Positions 1 to 7,821 are shown, counted from the first letter of the stretch. The stretch is 23,749 bases of DNA from Clostridiales bacterium (GCA_015069525.1 SVIK01000007.1:1-23749); one strand, 5' to 3'. Notes: generated by a model from the letters alone, not told the origin. Numbers and translations are program-made.

Positions 1-1
1 C

Positions 2-643
2 TTTGGCTTAAACCACGAGGTAATCTCCCCCGTAGTGGAGCAAATTGTAGAGCTTCATAAAATGGGCGTACAGGTAGGGCTCGTTATTGGCGGAGGCAAC
101 TTTTGGCGTGGCAGACAAGGCACGAATATGGACAGAACGACGGCGGACCACATGGGTATGCTTGCGACGGTCATGAACTCTCTTGCCATGATGGACGCAA
201 TCGAGCAAAAGGGTGTTCCCGTACGCGTGCAAACGGCGCTGGATATGGTATCTTTGGCAGAGCCTTTCATTTTGCGCAAAGCGCTTCGACATTTCGAGAT
301 GGGCAGGATAGTCATTTTTGCTTGCGGAACGGGGAATCCCTACTGTTCGACGGACACGGCAGCGGCGCTTAGAGCGTGCGAAATCGACGCGGATATCTTG
401 CTTATGGCAAAGAACGTAGACGGCATTTACGATTCCGACCCGAAGACGAACCCGTTTGCGAAGAAATACGAAACGCTCCGTTATGCGGATATCATCAACC
501 AAGGGTTAAAGGTAATCGATTTCACGGCGGCAACGATGTGTATGGAAAACAACGTGCCCACGCTCGCATTTGGGTTAAACGAAGAGAACTCTATCGTGCG
601 CGCGGTGTGCGGTGAAAAGCTCGGCACGCTTATCAAAGTATAA
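2..643 (+). CDS. pyrH: UMP kinase, 5' end cut by window edge
   Basis: Bacterial UMP kinase phosphorylates UMP to UDP with ATP and is a cytosolic hexamer of the amino-acid-kinase fold. The open frame runs from the first base, so about the first 35 residues, including the initial lysine/glycine phosphate-binding strand, lie outside the window. Visible family motifs are GLVIGGGNFWRG (nucleotide/UMP site), MDRTTADHMGMLATVMN, VRVQTALDM, ACGTGNPYCSTDTAAALRA (acceptor site region) and AKNVDGIYDSDP near the ATP site. The C-terminus ends normally after a GTLI segment. It is followed after 34 nt by frr, the standard pyrH-frr pairing; tsf normally precedes it and would be expected just upstream. Identification is secure; only the start is missing. 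Confidence 0.97.
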   Translation, partial: FGLNHEVISPVVEQIVELHKMGVQVGLVIGGGNFWRGRQGTNMDRTTADHMGMLATVMNSLAMMDAIEQKGVPVRVQTALDMVSLAEPFILRKALRHFEMGRIVIFACGTGNPYCSTDTAAALRACEIDADILLMAKNVDGIYDSDPKTNPFAKKYETLRYADIINQGLKVIDFTAATMCMENNVPTLAFGLNEENSIVRAVCGEKLGTLIKV

Positions 644-677
644 AAAGTATAGAAATAGGAAATAAAGGAGAAATACC

Positions 678-1250
678 ATGATTGAAAACGAAAAGATTGA
701 AGAGATGATGATGGAACTTGAAGAAAAAGCGGAAAACTCTTTGCGCGCGCTCGAAGGCGATTACGGCGCAATCCGCACGGGCAGGGCGAATCCCCGTATT
801 TTGGATAGATTGGACGTAGAAGCGTACGGCGGTATGAGCAAGCTTGTAGAGCTTGGCAACGTTTCCGCATTAGACGCAAAATGTTTGCAAATCAACCTTT
901 GGGACAAATCGCTTTTGAAAGCGGTCGAGAAGGCAATTTTGCAATCGAACATCGGTCTTACGCCGACGAACGACGGCAACGTTATCCGTTTGGTATTCCC
1001 CGACATGACGGAGGAAAGAAGAAGAGAGCTCGTTAAACAAGCGAAGAAAATGGGCGAAGAAACGAAGGTAGCGGTAAGAAACCACCGTCGTGAAGCGATG
1101 GACGTCATCAAGAAAATGAAGACGGGGAAGGAGCTTTCGGAAGACGAAGCTTCGGGCTGTGAAGCGGACGTAGAGAAAATGGTAAGCGAATACATGTCCA
1201 AGGTAGAGGCGGTCATTTCTGCGAAAGAAAAGGAATTGATGTCTGTTTAA
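678..1250 (+). CDS. frr: Ribosome recycling factor
   Basis: RRF works with EF-G to split the post-termination ribosome. The 190-residue product is close to the usual 185 or so. It has the typical layout: an N-terminal helix, the segment GDYGAIRTGRANPRILDRLDVEAYG, the central beta domain with LGNVSALDAKCLQINLWDK, then IGLTPTNDGNVIRLVFPDMTEERRRELVKQ, and the long C-terminal helix of the triple-helix bundle. The ATG is preceded by AAAGGAG (664-670) at 7-nt spacing. It lies between pyrH and uppS, the conserved order in Firmicutes, and is probably co-transcribed with both. Confidence 0.98.
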   Translation: MIENEKIEEMMMELEEKAENSLRALEGDYGAIRTGRANPRILDRLDVEAYGGMSKLVELGNVSALDAKCLQINLWDKSLLKAVEKAILQSNIGLTPTNDGNVIRLVFPDMTEERRRELVKQAKKMGEETKVAVRNHRREAMDVIKKMKTGKELSEDEASGCEADVEKMVSEYMSKVEAVISAKEKELMSV

Positions 1251-1253
1251 GGT

Positions 1254-1982
1254 ATGGGCAGGAATAAAATAAACGGGGAAACGAAAATTCCCCAACACAT
1301 AGCAATTATAATGGACGGCAACGGGCGTTGGGCGAAGAAACGCCTGATGCCCCGTTCTTTCGGTCATAAAAAGGGTATGGAGCGCATGATAGGGCTTATG
1401 GAACACGCCTTTGATTTGGGTGTTCCCTACGTGACGGTGTACGCGCTTTCCACGGAGAATTTAACCCGTCCCGAAGAGGAATTAAACGGCTTATACGATT
1501 TAATTCGCAATCATTTTGAAGGGTATATGGACCGTTTTTGTGAAAAGGGAGTCCGCCTTCGTATCATTGGTGAAACGCACCGTTTGCCCGCCGACGTGCA
1601 AGAAATTATTGCTCGCGTAGAAGAGAAGACGAAAGGTTGCGTAGGGAAAGGGGTAAACGTAGCCCTTTGCTACGGCTCGCGTGCGGAAATCGTGCGTGCG
1701 GTCAACTTGGCGGTCGAGCAAGGAAAAACGGTGACGGAAGCGGACGTTTCCTCGCTTTTGTATACGGCAGGTCAGCCCGACCCCGATTTAATGATACGCA
1801 CGGGGAAAGAGATACGCCTTTCCAACTTCTTATTGTGGCAATCGGCGTATGCGGAATTGTATTTTTCCGACAAAATGTTCCCCGATTTTTCGGATAAAGA
1901 TTTAGAGAAAGCGATTGTCTGGTTCTCCTCGCGTACCCGTCGTTTTGGCAAGACGGACGAACAAGTGGAGTGCCTCCACTAA
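1254..1982 (+). CDS. uppS: Undecaprenyl diphosphate synthase (cis-prenyltransferase)
   Basis: UppS condenses isopentenyl diphosphate units in cis onto farnesyl diphosphate, giving the C55 lipid carrier precursor for peptidoglycan. The product is 242 residues, a normal length. HIAIIMDGNGRWAKKR contains the catalytic Asp (residue 21). It is followed by SFGHKKGMERM, VTVYALSTENLTRP, and the C-terminal substrate-binding region DLMIRTGKEIRLSNFLLWQ...YAELYF. The ATG begins 3 nt after the frr stop with no good ribosome-binding site of its own (only AAGG immediately before it), so translational coupling to frr is likely. The following 213 nt before cdsA contain repeat copies instead of another gene. 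Confidence 0.97.
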   Translation: MGRNKINGETKIPQHIAIIMDGNGRWAKKRLMPRSFGHKKGMERMIGLMEHAFDLGVPYVTVYALSTENLTRPEEELNGLYDLIRNHFEGYMDRFCEKGVRLRIIGETHRLPADVQEIIARVEEKTKGCVGKGVNVALCYGSRAEIVRAVNLAVEQGKTVTEADVSSLLYTAGQPDPDLMIRTGKEIRLSNFLLWQSAYAELYFSDKMFPDFSDKDLEKAIVWFSSRTRRFGKTDEQVECLH

Positions 1983-1989
1983 TAAATCT

Positions 1990-2103
1990 GGTGAGCCACC
2001 TCGGCGGTGAGTCACTGCACCCAAACCTTTCTATGCGGTGAGTCACCGCGCCCGAATCTTTCTATCTCCCGTCAACGCTCGTATGTAGTGTTATCGTGGA
2101 TAA
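1990..2103 (+). repeat. Intergenic hairpin-tail element, one full and two partial copies
   Basis: Directly after uppS are three versions of one motif. A short hairpin GGTG-AGC-CACC (1990-2000) stands alone. A hairpin GCGGTG-AGT-CACTGC (2004-2018) has a truncated tail up to CTTTCTATGC. A full copy starts with GCGGTG-AGT-CACCGC (2035-2049), followed by GAATCTTTCTATCTCCCGT, CAACGC and GTGTTATCGTGGAT. The full copy aligns with the copies at 7284, 7705 and 7829. The rest of the gap to cdsA (2104-2195) is A/G-rich, with no gene or clear promoter seen. Function is unknown; see findings. Confidence 0.75.
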
Positions 2104-2195
2104 AAAAAGGGGGGTAAGAAAAAAGGGGGAGGTAAGGGCATAGCCCTTTTGCGTTTGTTGGACGCTTTCTAAAAATAAAAAACAAAGGCAATACT

Positions 2196-3086
2196 ATGAA
2201 AAAGAGAATTATCAGCGGAGCAGTGTATACGGCGCTTTTGGTCGGATTTTTCTGCTTAAAAATATACGTACACGCATTTTGTTTCGATGCGCTCATTTAC
2301 GCGTTTGCGATTATGGGGACGTGGGAAATTTTGCGTGCGTTCAAGGATAAAACGACGAAATCACAACGGGTAATGGTTATGATTTTTGCCATCGTTTGTA
2401 TCCCCGTTTGCGCGGTGACGGAAGAATACCTTTCGTTTGGCTTGCACTATACGTGCGTTTGTTTCTTTACGCTCGCAGTAGCATTGTTGTCCCTTCTCGT
2501 TCTCGACCACGATAAGACGACGCCCGAAAATCTCGGTGTGTCCTTTCTTTCTGCGATTTATCCCGTATTGCTTTTATCGATACTCGTGCTTGTCAATCAC
2601 GCGCCCGCGCCCGTTGCGCTTAAAGACGTAGCGTTTAATTCCAGCCTGTTGATACTGTTCATTTTCGTAGTATCTCCGCTTTCGGACGTGTTTGCGTTTA
2701 TTTTTGGGTTGTCCTTGAAAAAAGTATTCCCCAAAAAGCTTGCGCCGACGCTCAGCCCCAATAAGACGATTATCGGTGCAATCGGCGGTTTAATCGGCGG
2801 TATGATAGGTGCTTGCGCGCTCTATTTTTTGTACGGCAAACTCGCAGGGAGCTATGAAAACATGGGCTTGTGGTTGCCCGTATACCTTACTATGGGCTTG
2901 CTCACGTCGGCAGCGACGGCGTTTGGGGACTTGGTAGAAAGCTGTATCAAGAGAAAGGTAGGCATTAAAGACATGGGCAAAATCATGCCCGGGCACGGCG
3001 GAGTGCTGGACAGAATCGACGGTACGTTATTTGCGTCCATGGTCGTATATTTGGCGTTTTCCGTCGTACGTATGTATTTGATATAA
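2196..3086 (+). CDS. cdsA: Phosphatidate cytidylyltransferase (CDP-diglyceride synthase)
   Basis: This integral membrane enzyme makes CDP-diacylglycerol from CTP and phosphatidic acid, the branch-point of phospholipid synthesis. The 296-residue product has about eight hydrophobic segments. The complete family signature lies near residues 249-275: S-C-I-K-R-x(4)-K-D-M-G-x-x-M-P-G-H-G-G-V-L-D-R-I-D, with the metal-binding Asp residues. Upstream are SDVFAFIFG and LSPNKTIIGAIGG, also typical. The ATG follows AAAGGC at a plausible spacing. It sits between uppS and dxr as in Bacillus, and dxr starts 10 nt downstream, so co-translation is likely. Confidence 0.97.
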   Translation: MKKRIISGAVYTALLVGFFCLKIYVHAFCFDALIYAFAIMGTWEILRAFKDKTTKSQRVMVMIFAIVCIPVCAVTEEYLSFGLHYTCVCFFTLAVALLSLLVLDHDKTTPENLGVSFLSAIYPVLLLSILVLVNHAPAPVALKDVAFNSSLLILFIFVVSPLSDVFAFIFGLSLKKVFPKKLAPTLSPNKTIIGAIGGLIGGMIGACALYFLYGKLAGSYENMGLWLPVYLTMGLLTSAATAFGDLVESCIKRKVGIKDMGKIMPGHGGVLDRIDGTLFASMVVYLAFSVVRMYLI

Positions 3087-3096
3087 GGTGGAGGGT

Positions 3097-4257
3097 ATGA
3101 AGAAAATATCTCTCATCGGCTCGACGGGTTCTATCGGCAGACAAGTCTGCTCGGTCGTGCGCCGTCACAAAGAAAAGTTCGCAATTGAATCGATGGTCGC
3201 AAACGCTTCTTCGGAGGCGTTTTTACGCCAAGTAAAGGAATTTATGCCCAAATACGCGGTGCTTGTAGACGAGGCGGAGGGCAAAAAGATAGCCGACCAA
3301 ATTCCGCAAGGCGTGCGCTTTGCTTACGGCAAGCAATCGGCGCTCGACGCGGTGCGCTACGGCGACACGGCGTTCATATCCGCGACGGGCTTTGCTGGGC
3401 TCGAATATTCCTTACGTGCGGTAGAGGAGAAGAAAGATATCGCCCTTGCCAACAAGGAAACGCTCGTTTGCGGAGGGGAGCTCGTTATGCAAAAAATCAA
3501 GGGGGCAGGTATTAACCTAATGCCCGTTGATAGCGAACATTCCGCCCTTTGGCAAGCGCTTTCTTTCCGCACGGACGCACCCTTTTCCAAACTGATTATC
3601 ACGGCGAGTGGCGGTCCTTTTTACGGCTGGGATAAAGAGAGACTTCGTTCTGTCACGCCCGCGTCCGCGCTCAAACACCCGACGTGGCAAATGGGCGCGA
3701 AAATCACGATAGACAGCGCCACGCTTCTCAATAAAGGTTTCGAGGTAATCGAGGCGAAATGGCTGTACGATACGACGCTTGATAAAATCGACACGGTGGT
3801 ACAGCCGGAAAGCATTATCCACTCCATGGTGCAATTTGCCGACGGCGGTATTTTGGCGCAAATGAGTTATCCTACGATGGAGCTTCCTATTCAGCTTGCG
3901 CTCACGTATCCGCAACGTTTTGATTGCGGGTTAAAACCGCTCGATTTCGTATCGCTCGGCGCTATCCGTTTCTTGCCGTTAGAAAGGAAAGCTTTTCCGT
4001 GCTTTGATTTGGCGTTGACGTCGGCGGAACAGGGAGATAACTATCCTTGCGCGCTCAACGGCGCAGGCGAAGTGGCGGTACGTGCCTTTTTAGAGGAGAA
4101 AATTCCGTTCTTGTCAATTGCGGAAGTGATAGAGGACGCGCTTGCAAAAACGGAGCGCATGCAAGTGGAAAATTACGCGGTATTGCAAGAAACGGACGCA
4201 AGAGCGCGCGTTTATGCAAAAGAAGCGGTTGAAAGAATCACGAAAGCGGGAAAATAA
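3097..4257 (+). CDS. dxr: 1-deoxy-D-xylulose 5-phosphate reductoisomerase
   Basis: Dxr catalyses the NADPH- and divalent-metal-dependent conversion of DXP to MEP, the committed step of the non-mevalonate isoprenoid pathway, which supplies UppS. The product is 386 residues, typical length. It opens with the dinucleotide-binding motif GSTGSIG (8-14). LANKETLVCGGE, PVDSEHSALWQ (metal ligands Asp145 and Glu147), ITASGGPF, HPTWQMGAKITIDSATLLNKGFEVIEAKW (third ligand Glu216) and QPESIIHSMV follow. I chose the ATG at 3097 over a GTG at 3088 because it starts right at the Rossmann strand and has GGTGGAGG just upstream. It is packed between cdsA and rseP. Confidence 0.98.
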   Translation: MKKISLIGSTGSIGRQVCSVVRRHKEKFAIESMVANASSEAFLRQVKEFMPKYAVLVDEAEGKKIADQIPQGVRFAYGKQSALDAVRYGDTAFISATGFAGLEYSLRAVEEKKDIALANKETLVCGGELVMQKIKGAGINLMPVDSEHSALWQALSFRTDAPFSKLIITASGGPFYGWDKERLRSVTPASALKHPTWQMGAKITIDSATLLNKGFEVIEAKWLYDTTLDKIDTVVQPESIIHSMVQFADGGILAQMSYPTMELPIQLALTYPQRFDCGLKPLDFVSLGAIRFLPLERKAFPCFDLALTSAEQGDNYPCALNGAGEVAVRAFLEEKIPFLSIAEVIEDALAKTERMQVENYAVLQETDARARVYAKEAVERITKAGK

Positions 4258-4278
4258 GAAAACGAAGAGGGAATAGAG

Positions 4279-5559
4279 TTGCAAATCACGTCTTTATTGG
4301 CAGGAAACGTGTGGCGGACGATTGGTGGCGTAGCGATAGCCGTTGGTATTTTGCTCGTCATGGTGACGGTTCACGAATTCGGTCATTATATAGCGGGCAA
4401 ATTGCTCGGCTTTAAAATTAACGAATTTTCCGTGGGGTTTGGCCCTGCGCTTTTCAAAAAGCGTAGCAAAAAAACGGGCGAACAATTCTCTTTGCGTATT
4501 ATTCCGCTCGGCGGATATTGCGCGTTTGACGGAGAAGATTACGAGGAGGAAGAGGAGAAGACGGTAAAAGAGCCGTTATTCGAGGATTTCCCCCAAGCGA
4601 GCAAGGCCGACGCGGAATCTGCTCCTCCTGCCACGCCGAAAGCGGAGGAAGGAACGGGGGAGATAGTAAAAGCAGAAAAAGCGGAAGCGTATCCCGAGCC
4701 TAAGGGGGCAAAATTCAACGACCAAGCCCCTTGGAAGCGTATTATCGTATTGATAGCAGGCGCTACGATGAACTATATTTTGGCGGTACTCATCACCATC
4801 ATTATGTTCAGCATCTACGGTCCCGTGCACTCGTATATCGGGTACGCAGGGAAAGAGGAAGCGGTCATCAGCGAAACGTCTCTTTCCGCATGGGATATCG
4901 TTTTATCGGTAGACGGCAAGGATATTTATCTTTCGTCCGATTATACGAAAGCGCTCAACGGCAAAAAGCAAGGGGAGAGCGTATCGGTAGAAGTGCTCCG
5001 TGAAAATGCCGAAGGGGAGTGGACGGAAAAGACGTTGACAATCACCCTTCACGCCGATTGCGATTTTAAGAATATGACGGATATGGCAACCGTCTACAAC
5101 GCGTTCGGGTTAGACGGCTCGCAATATTATTTAGGCAACGTAGCGGATAGAGACGTGACGGGCGAGGGGTTCTTCTCCGTCATAGGCAAATCGTTCACGT
5201 ACACGTGGAAATGCGCGGGCGTAGTGCTTCGTTCCCTTGGGGAGCTTTTAACGGGCAAGATAAGTTTGTTTGATAAGACGATGGGCGGACCGGGCACGAC
5301 GATAGTAGCAACGGCGCAACAAGCTTCGGCGGGGGTATTGCCTACGCTGAATATAGCGGCGTTTATCGGGGTGAATTTGGCGGTGTTCAATCTATTGCCT
5401 ATTCCTGCGCTAGACGGCTGTAAAGTAATTTTCTGCATAATCGAGTGGATTCGTAAAAAACCGGTCAATCGCAAAGTGGAAACGATGATACATTTTATCG
5501 GTATCATTTTCCTGTTCGGTTTTGCCATTTTGCTTGACGTATTACAATGGCTCTTATAG
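4279..5559 (+). CDS. rseP: Site-2 membrane metalloprotease RseP/RasP family
   Basis: S2P-family proteases cleave membrane-embedded substrates such as anti-sigma factors and signal-peptide remnants. Catalytic residues are visible: HEFGH (His32, Glu33, His36) in the first membrane helix and the third-ligand motif PIPALDG (Asp379) in the third. A PDZ-like domain lies between (about residues 190-265), and a hydrophobic helix closes the 426-residue protein. The start is TTG, with AGAGGG 6 nt upstream; no ATG lies early enough to include the whole first helix. Unusually, residues about 86-143 form a Glu/Ala/Lys/Pro-rich low-complexity insert between the FDGED loop and FNDQAPWKRI. Position after cdsA-dxr is the classic context. 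Confidence 0.95.
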   Translation: MQITSLLAGNVWRTIGGVAIAVGILLVMVTVHEFGHYIAGKLLGFKINEFSVGFGPALFKKRSKKTGEQFSLRIIPLGGYCAFDGEDYEEEEEKTVKEPLFEDFPQASKADAESAPPATPKAEEGTGEIVKAEKAEAYPEPKGAKFNDQAPWKRIIVLIAGATMNYILAVLITIIMFSIYGPVHSYIGYAGKEEAVISETSLSAWDIVLSVDGKDIYLSSDYTKALNGKKQGESVSVEVLRENAEGEWTEKTLTITLHADCDFKNMTDMATVYNAFGLDGSQYYLGNVADRDVTGEGFFSVIGKSFTYTWKCAGVVLRSLGELLTGKISLFDKTMGGPGTTIVATAQQASAGVLPTLNIAAFIGVNLAVFNLLPIPALDGCKVIFCIIEWIRKKPVNRKVETMIHFIGIIFLFGFAILLDVLQWLL

Positions 5560-5607
5560 GAAATCTCGTTTAGAAAAAACCGACAAAAAAACTTAAAAAA
5601 CTTTACG

Positions 5608-5633
5608 GGTGTCAAGTAAAAATGCTTGACACC
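5608..5633. promoter_or_regulatory. Perfect inverted repeat overlapping the ylxM -35 box
   Basis: Arms GGTGTCAAG (5608-5616) and CTTGACACC (5625-5633) are exact complements around an 8-nt A/T-rich centre. The right arm contains the TTGACA -35 element. It could be an operator, or a hairpin terminating rseP transcripts; only a weak T-rich stretch (GTTATTCTTAT) follows, so neither role is certain. Confidence 0.6.
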
Positions 5634-5654
5634 GTTATTCTTATAGAGTATAAT
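5626..5654 (+). promoter_or_regulatory. Sigma-A promoter for ylxM-ffh
   Basis: The -35 TTGACA (5626-5631) and -10 TATAAT (5649-5654) are both perfect consensus and separated by 17 nt. The expected transcript start, about 5661, leaves a short leader before the ylxM ATG at 5681. Confidence 0.9.
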
Positions 5655-5680
5655 AGAGCGGAAGGAAGGGGGTAAAGGGC

Positions 5681-5950
5681 ATGAAAGACGATATGCAATT
5701 TATCCGTTTGTGGGATTTATATTCTCCCTTGCTCACGCAAACGCAACAAGAAATCTCGCATTTGTATTTCAATTGCGATTTATCGCTTGGGGAGATAGCC
5801 CAGCAAAAGGGGGTATCCCGTCAAAGCGTCTCCGATTGCTTGCAAAAATGTAGGAAGCAGTTGGAGGAATACGAAGAGAAATTAGGTTTTGCCAAGACGG
5901 TAGAGGAGATGCAATCGCAAATCGACCGTTTGCAAAACGCCAAGGCTTAA
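5681..5950 (+). CDS. ylxM: YlxM-family SRP-associated helix-turn-helix protein
   Basis: YlxM/p13 proteins are encoded next to ffh in Firmicutes and are thought to associate with the signal recognition particle. The 89-residue product has a sigma-region-4-like helix-turn-helix. QTQQEISHLYFNCDLSLGEIA is followed by QKGVSRQSVSDCLQKC, with the recognition helix around residues 45-56, and then a charged coiled coil (about 59-88). Start ATG 5681 follows GGAAGGGGG; a second in-frame ATG at 5693 is less likely. It is the first gene after a strong promoter, 13 nt before ffh, as expected for a ylxM-ffh operon. Confidence 0.93.
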   Translation: MKDDMQFIRLWDLYSPLLTQTQQEISHLYFNCDLSLGEIAQQKGVSRQSVSDCLQKCRKQLEEYEEKLGFAKTVEEMQSQIDRLQNAKA

Positions 5951-5963
5951 AAAGGAGAAAAAT

Positions 5964-7283
5964 ATGGCGTTATTTGGTTCTTTATCAGAAAGGCTCAATC
6001 ATATTTTTTCCAAGCTCACCAAACGCGGAAAATTAACGGAGCTGGAAATCCGCACGGCAATGCGCGAGGTACGCGTAGCGCTGTTAGAAGCGGACGTCAA
6101 CTTAAAAGTAGCGAAGCAGTTTATTGCAGACGTTTCGGAAAAGGCAGTTGGCCAAGAAATCTTATCCTCGCTCAACCCTGCGCAACAGGTAATCAAGATA
6201 GTCAACGAGGAATTGATTGCGCTCATGGGCGCGAAAAATGCGAAGCTGGAAATTGCCTCACGTCCGCCCACGATTATTATGATGTGCGGTTTGCAAGGTG
6301 CCGGTAAGACGACGCTTTGCGGAAAGCTTGCTTTGCAATTGAAAAAGCAGGGCAAAAAACCGTTGCTCGTCGCGGGGGATATCTATCGTCCCGCAGCGAT
6401 TACCCAGCTGAAAGTGGTGGGTAAAAACGCGGATACGGAAGTCTTTGAAAAGGGCACGCAAAGCCCCGTAAAGACGGCGAAAGAGGCGATTGAATACGCG
6501 AAATCGATGGGTTATGACACGATTGTGTTAGACACGGCGGGGCGTTTGCAAATCGACGAAACGCTAATGCAGGAGCTTGAAAATATCAAAAAAGAAGTAG
6601 AAGTGACGGAAACGCTTTTGGTTGTCGACGCGATGACGGGGCAAGAGGCGGTCAACGTAGCGCAAACGTTCAACGAAAGGTTGGACGTGACGGGGGTAAT
6701 TCTTACCAAGCTCGACGGCGACACGCGTGGCGGTGCTTGTTTGTCCATTAAAGCGGTGACGGGCAAGCCTATCAAATTCATCGGCGTTGGCGAAAAGCTT
6801 ACCGATTTAGAACCGTTCTATCCCGATAGAATGGCGTCGAGAATTTTGGGCATGGGCGACGTGCTTTCGCTTATCGAAAAGGCGCAACAAGCCATTACGG
6901 AAGAAGAAGCGAAGAAGATGCAACAAAAAATGCTCGGCAATTCTTTCACGCTCACCGATTATTTGGAACAGTTCGCAATGATGAAGAAAATGGGCGGTGC
7001 GCAAGCGATGCTTTCCATGCTCCCTGGCGCAGGGAAATTGAAAGTGAACGAGGGCGACATCGACGAAAAGCGTATCGAGCGCACGAAGGCGATTATCCTT
7101 TCGATGACGAAGCAGGAAAGGGATAACCCGTCGATTATCGACAGCAAGAGAAAACGCCGTATCGCAGCGGGCTCTGGCACGAGCGTGCAAGAGATAAACC
7201 AGCTTTTAAAGCAGTACGAGCAAACGAAAATGCTAATGAAACAGCTCAAAGGCAACAAAGGCAGAATGCGCCTTCCCTTCTAA
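5964..7283 (+). CDS. ffh: Signal recognition particle GTPase Ffh/SRP54
   Basis: Ffh binds SRP RNA and hydrophobic signal sequences and targets nascent membrane proteins to FtsY and the Sec translocon. The 439-residue product shows the N-domain helical bundle (ALLEADVNLKVAKQF) and G1 GLQGAGKT (109-116). DIYRPAAITQLK, DTAGR (from Asp190), TKLDGDTRGG and GVGEKLTDLEPF complete the G domain. The methionine-rich M domain follows, with MLPG and the SRP-RNA-binding segment containing KRRIAAGSGTSVQEINQLLKQY. AAAGGAG precedes the ATG. Length is slightly shorter than many homologues, with a brief C-terminal tail. The neighbouring genes ylxM and rpsP match the Bacillus order; ftsY is not in the window. 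Confidence 0.98.
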   Translation: MALFGSLSERLNHIFSKLTKRGKLTELEIRTAMREVRVALLEADVNLKVAKQFIADVSEKAVGQEILSSLNPAQQVIKIVNEELIALMGAKNAKLEIASRPPTIIMMCGLQGAGKTTLCGKLALQLKKQGKKPLLVAGDIYRPAAITQLKVVGKNADTEVFEKGTQSPVKTAKEAIEYAKSMGYDTIVLDTAGRLQIDETLMQELENIKKEVEVTETLLVVDAMTGQEAVNVAQTFNERLDVTGVILTKLDGDTRGGACLSIKAVTGKPIKFIGVGEKLTDLEPFYPDRMASRILGMGDVLSLIEKAQQAITEEEAKKMQQKMLGNSFTLTDYLEQFAMMKKMGGAQAMLSMLPGAGKLKVNEGDIDEKRIERTKAIILSMTKQERDNPSIIDSKRKRRIAAGSGTSVQEINQLLKQYEQTKMLMKQLKGNKGRMRLPF

Positions 7284-7352
7284 CGGAGAGCCTCCGCTGG
7301 CGAGGCTTTCTATCTCTCGTTGGCGCATAGATGTAGCGTTGTGGGGGATAGG
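7284..7352 (+). repeat. Intergenic hairpin-tail element, copy between ffh and rpsP
   Basis: The element begins at the base after the ffh stop codon. The hairpin is CGGAG-AGC-CTCCG (7284-7296), followed by GGCGAGGCTTTCTATCTCTCG, GGCGCATAGATGTAG and GTTGTGGGGGATAGG. It shares the framework of the copies at 2035, 7705 and 7829 with different hairpin arms. The remaining 57 nt before rpsP are A-rich, with the rpsP ribosome-binding site GGAGG at 7397-7401. Confidence 0.75.
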
Positions 7353-7409
7353 AACACAAAAACGAAAAACAAAAATAAAAAATTTATATATACTTTGGAG
7401 GTATTTATT

Positions 7410-7703
7410 ATGGTTAAAATGAGACTTTTGAGAATGGGCGACAAGAAGAACCCTATCTACCGTGTAGTTGTAGTAGACAGCAGAAAGGCTGCTACGGGCG
7501 AATATATCGAATGCGTTGGTCATTACAGACCCACGTGTGACCCCGTAGAACTCACGATTAACGTAGAATCCGCAAAAGCATGGCTTGCGAAGGGTGTTCA
7601 ACCCACGGAAACGGTTAAGAACCTTCTCGTAAAGACGGGCGCAATGGAAAAGAGTGCAAAGCTCAGCGCATCCAAGACCAAGACGAAGAAATCCGACAAA
7701 TAA
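7410..7703 (+). CDS. rpsP: 30S ribosomal protein S16
   Basis: bS16 is a small-subunit protein important for 30S assembly. The 97-residue product begins MVKMRLLRMGDKKNPIYRVVV, followed by DSRKAATGEYIECVGHYRP. The central strand-helix segment is WLAKGVQPTETVKNLLVKTG, and the tail is Lys/Ser/Thr-rich. I place the start at ATG 7410 because TTTGGAGG lies 7-8 nt upstream. An upstream in-frame ATG at 7320 would add 30 residues encoded by the repeat element and is rejected. Repeat copies flank the gene on both sides. Confidence 0.97.
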   Translation: MVKMRLLRMGDKKNPIYRVVVVDSRKAATGEYIECVGHYRPTCDPVELTINVESAKAWLAKGVQPTETVKNLLVKTGAMEKSAKLSASKTKTKKSDK

Positions 7704-7704
7704 G

Positions 7705-7769
7705 GCGGAGAACCTCCGCGGGCGAGTCTTTCTATCTTTCGTTAACGCATAGGTGTAAGATTATCGTGC
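7705..7769 (+). repeat. Intergenic hairpin-tail element, copy directly after rpsP
   Basis: The hairpin is GCGGAG-AAC-CTCCGC (7705-7719), starting 2 nt after the rpsP stop. The tail is GGGCGAGTCTTTCTATCTTTC, then GTTAACGCATAGGTGTAAG and ATTATCGTG. The GGATAGG that ends the other copies is absent here. A different hairpin-rich sequence (7771-7821) follows directly. Confidence 0.75.
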
Positions 7770-7770
7770 C

Positions 7771-7821
7771 CTTGCCTCCCTTATAGAAGGGAGGGGGACC
7801 GCTTTGCGGTGGGTAGGAGTG
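7771..7821. repeat. Double-hairpin REP/MITE-like intergenic sequence
   Basis: There are two adjacent perfect hairpins: CCTCCCTT-ATAG-AAGGGAGG (7775-7794) and ACCGC-TTT-GCGGT (7798-7810). Style and composition resemble the palindromic intergenic repeats common in Clostridia genomes, but only one copy is in this window, so repeat status is inferred. No T-run follows, so it is not an obvious terminator. Confidence 0.5.

Noticed and set aside
1990..2103. Tandem hairpin repeats as a CRISPR array
   Set aside because: Repeat units are unequal, the stems vary, no regular spacers exist, and copies recur singly in other gaps; no cas genes are present.
3088..3096. GTG start for dxr
   Set aside because: It lacks spacing to a Shine-Dalgarno; ATG 3097 follows GGTGGAGG and begins at the Rossmann strand.
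7320..7409. N-terminal extension of S16 from an upstream in-frame ATG
   Set aside because: It would translate part of the repeat element and has no ribosome-binding site, while ATG 7410 has GGAGG and the conserved S16 N-terminus.
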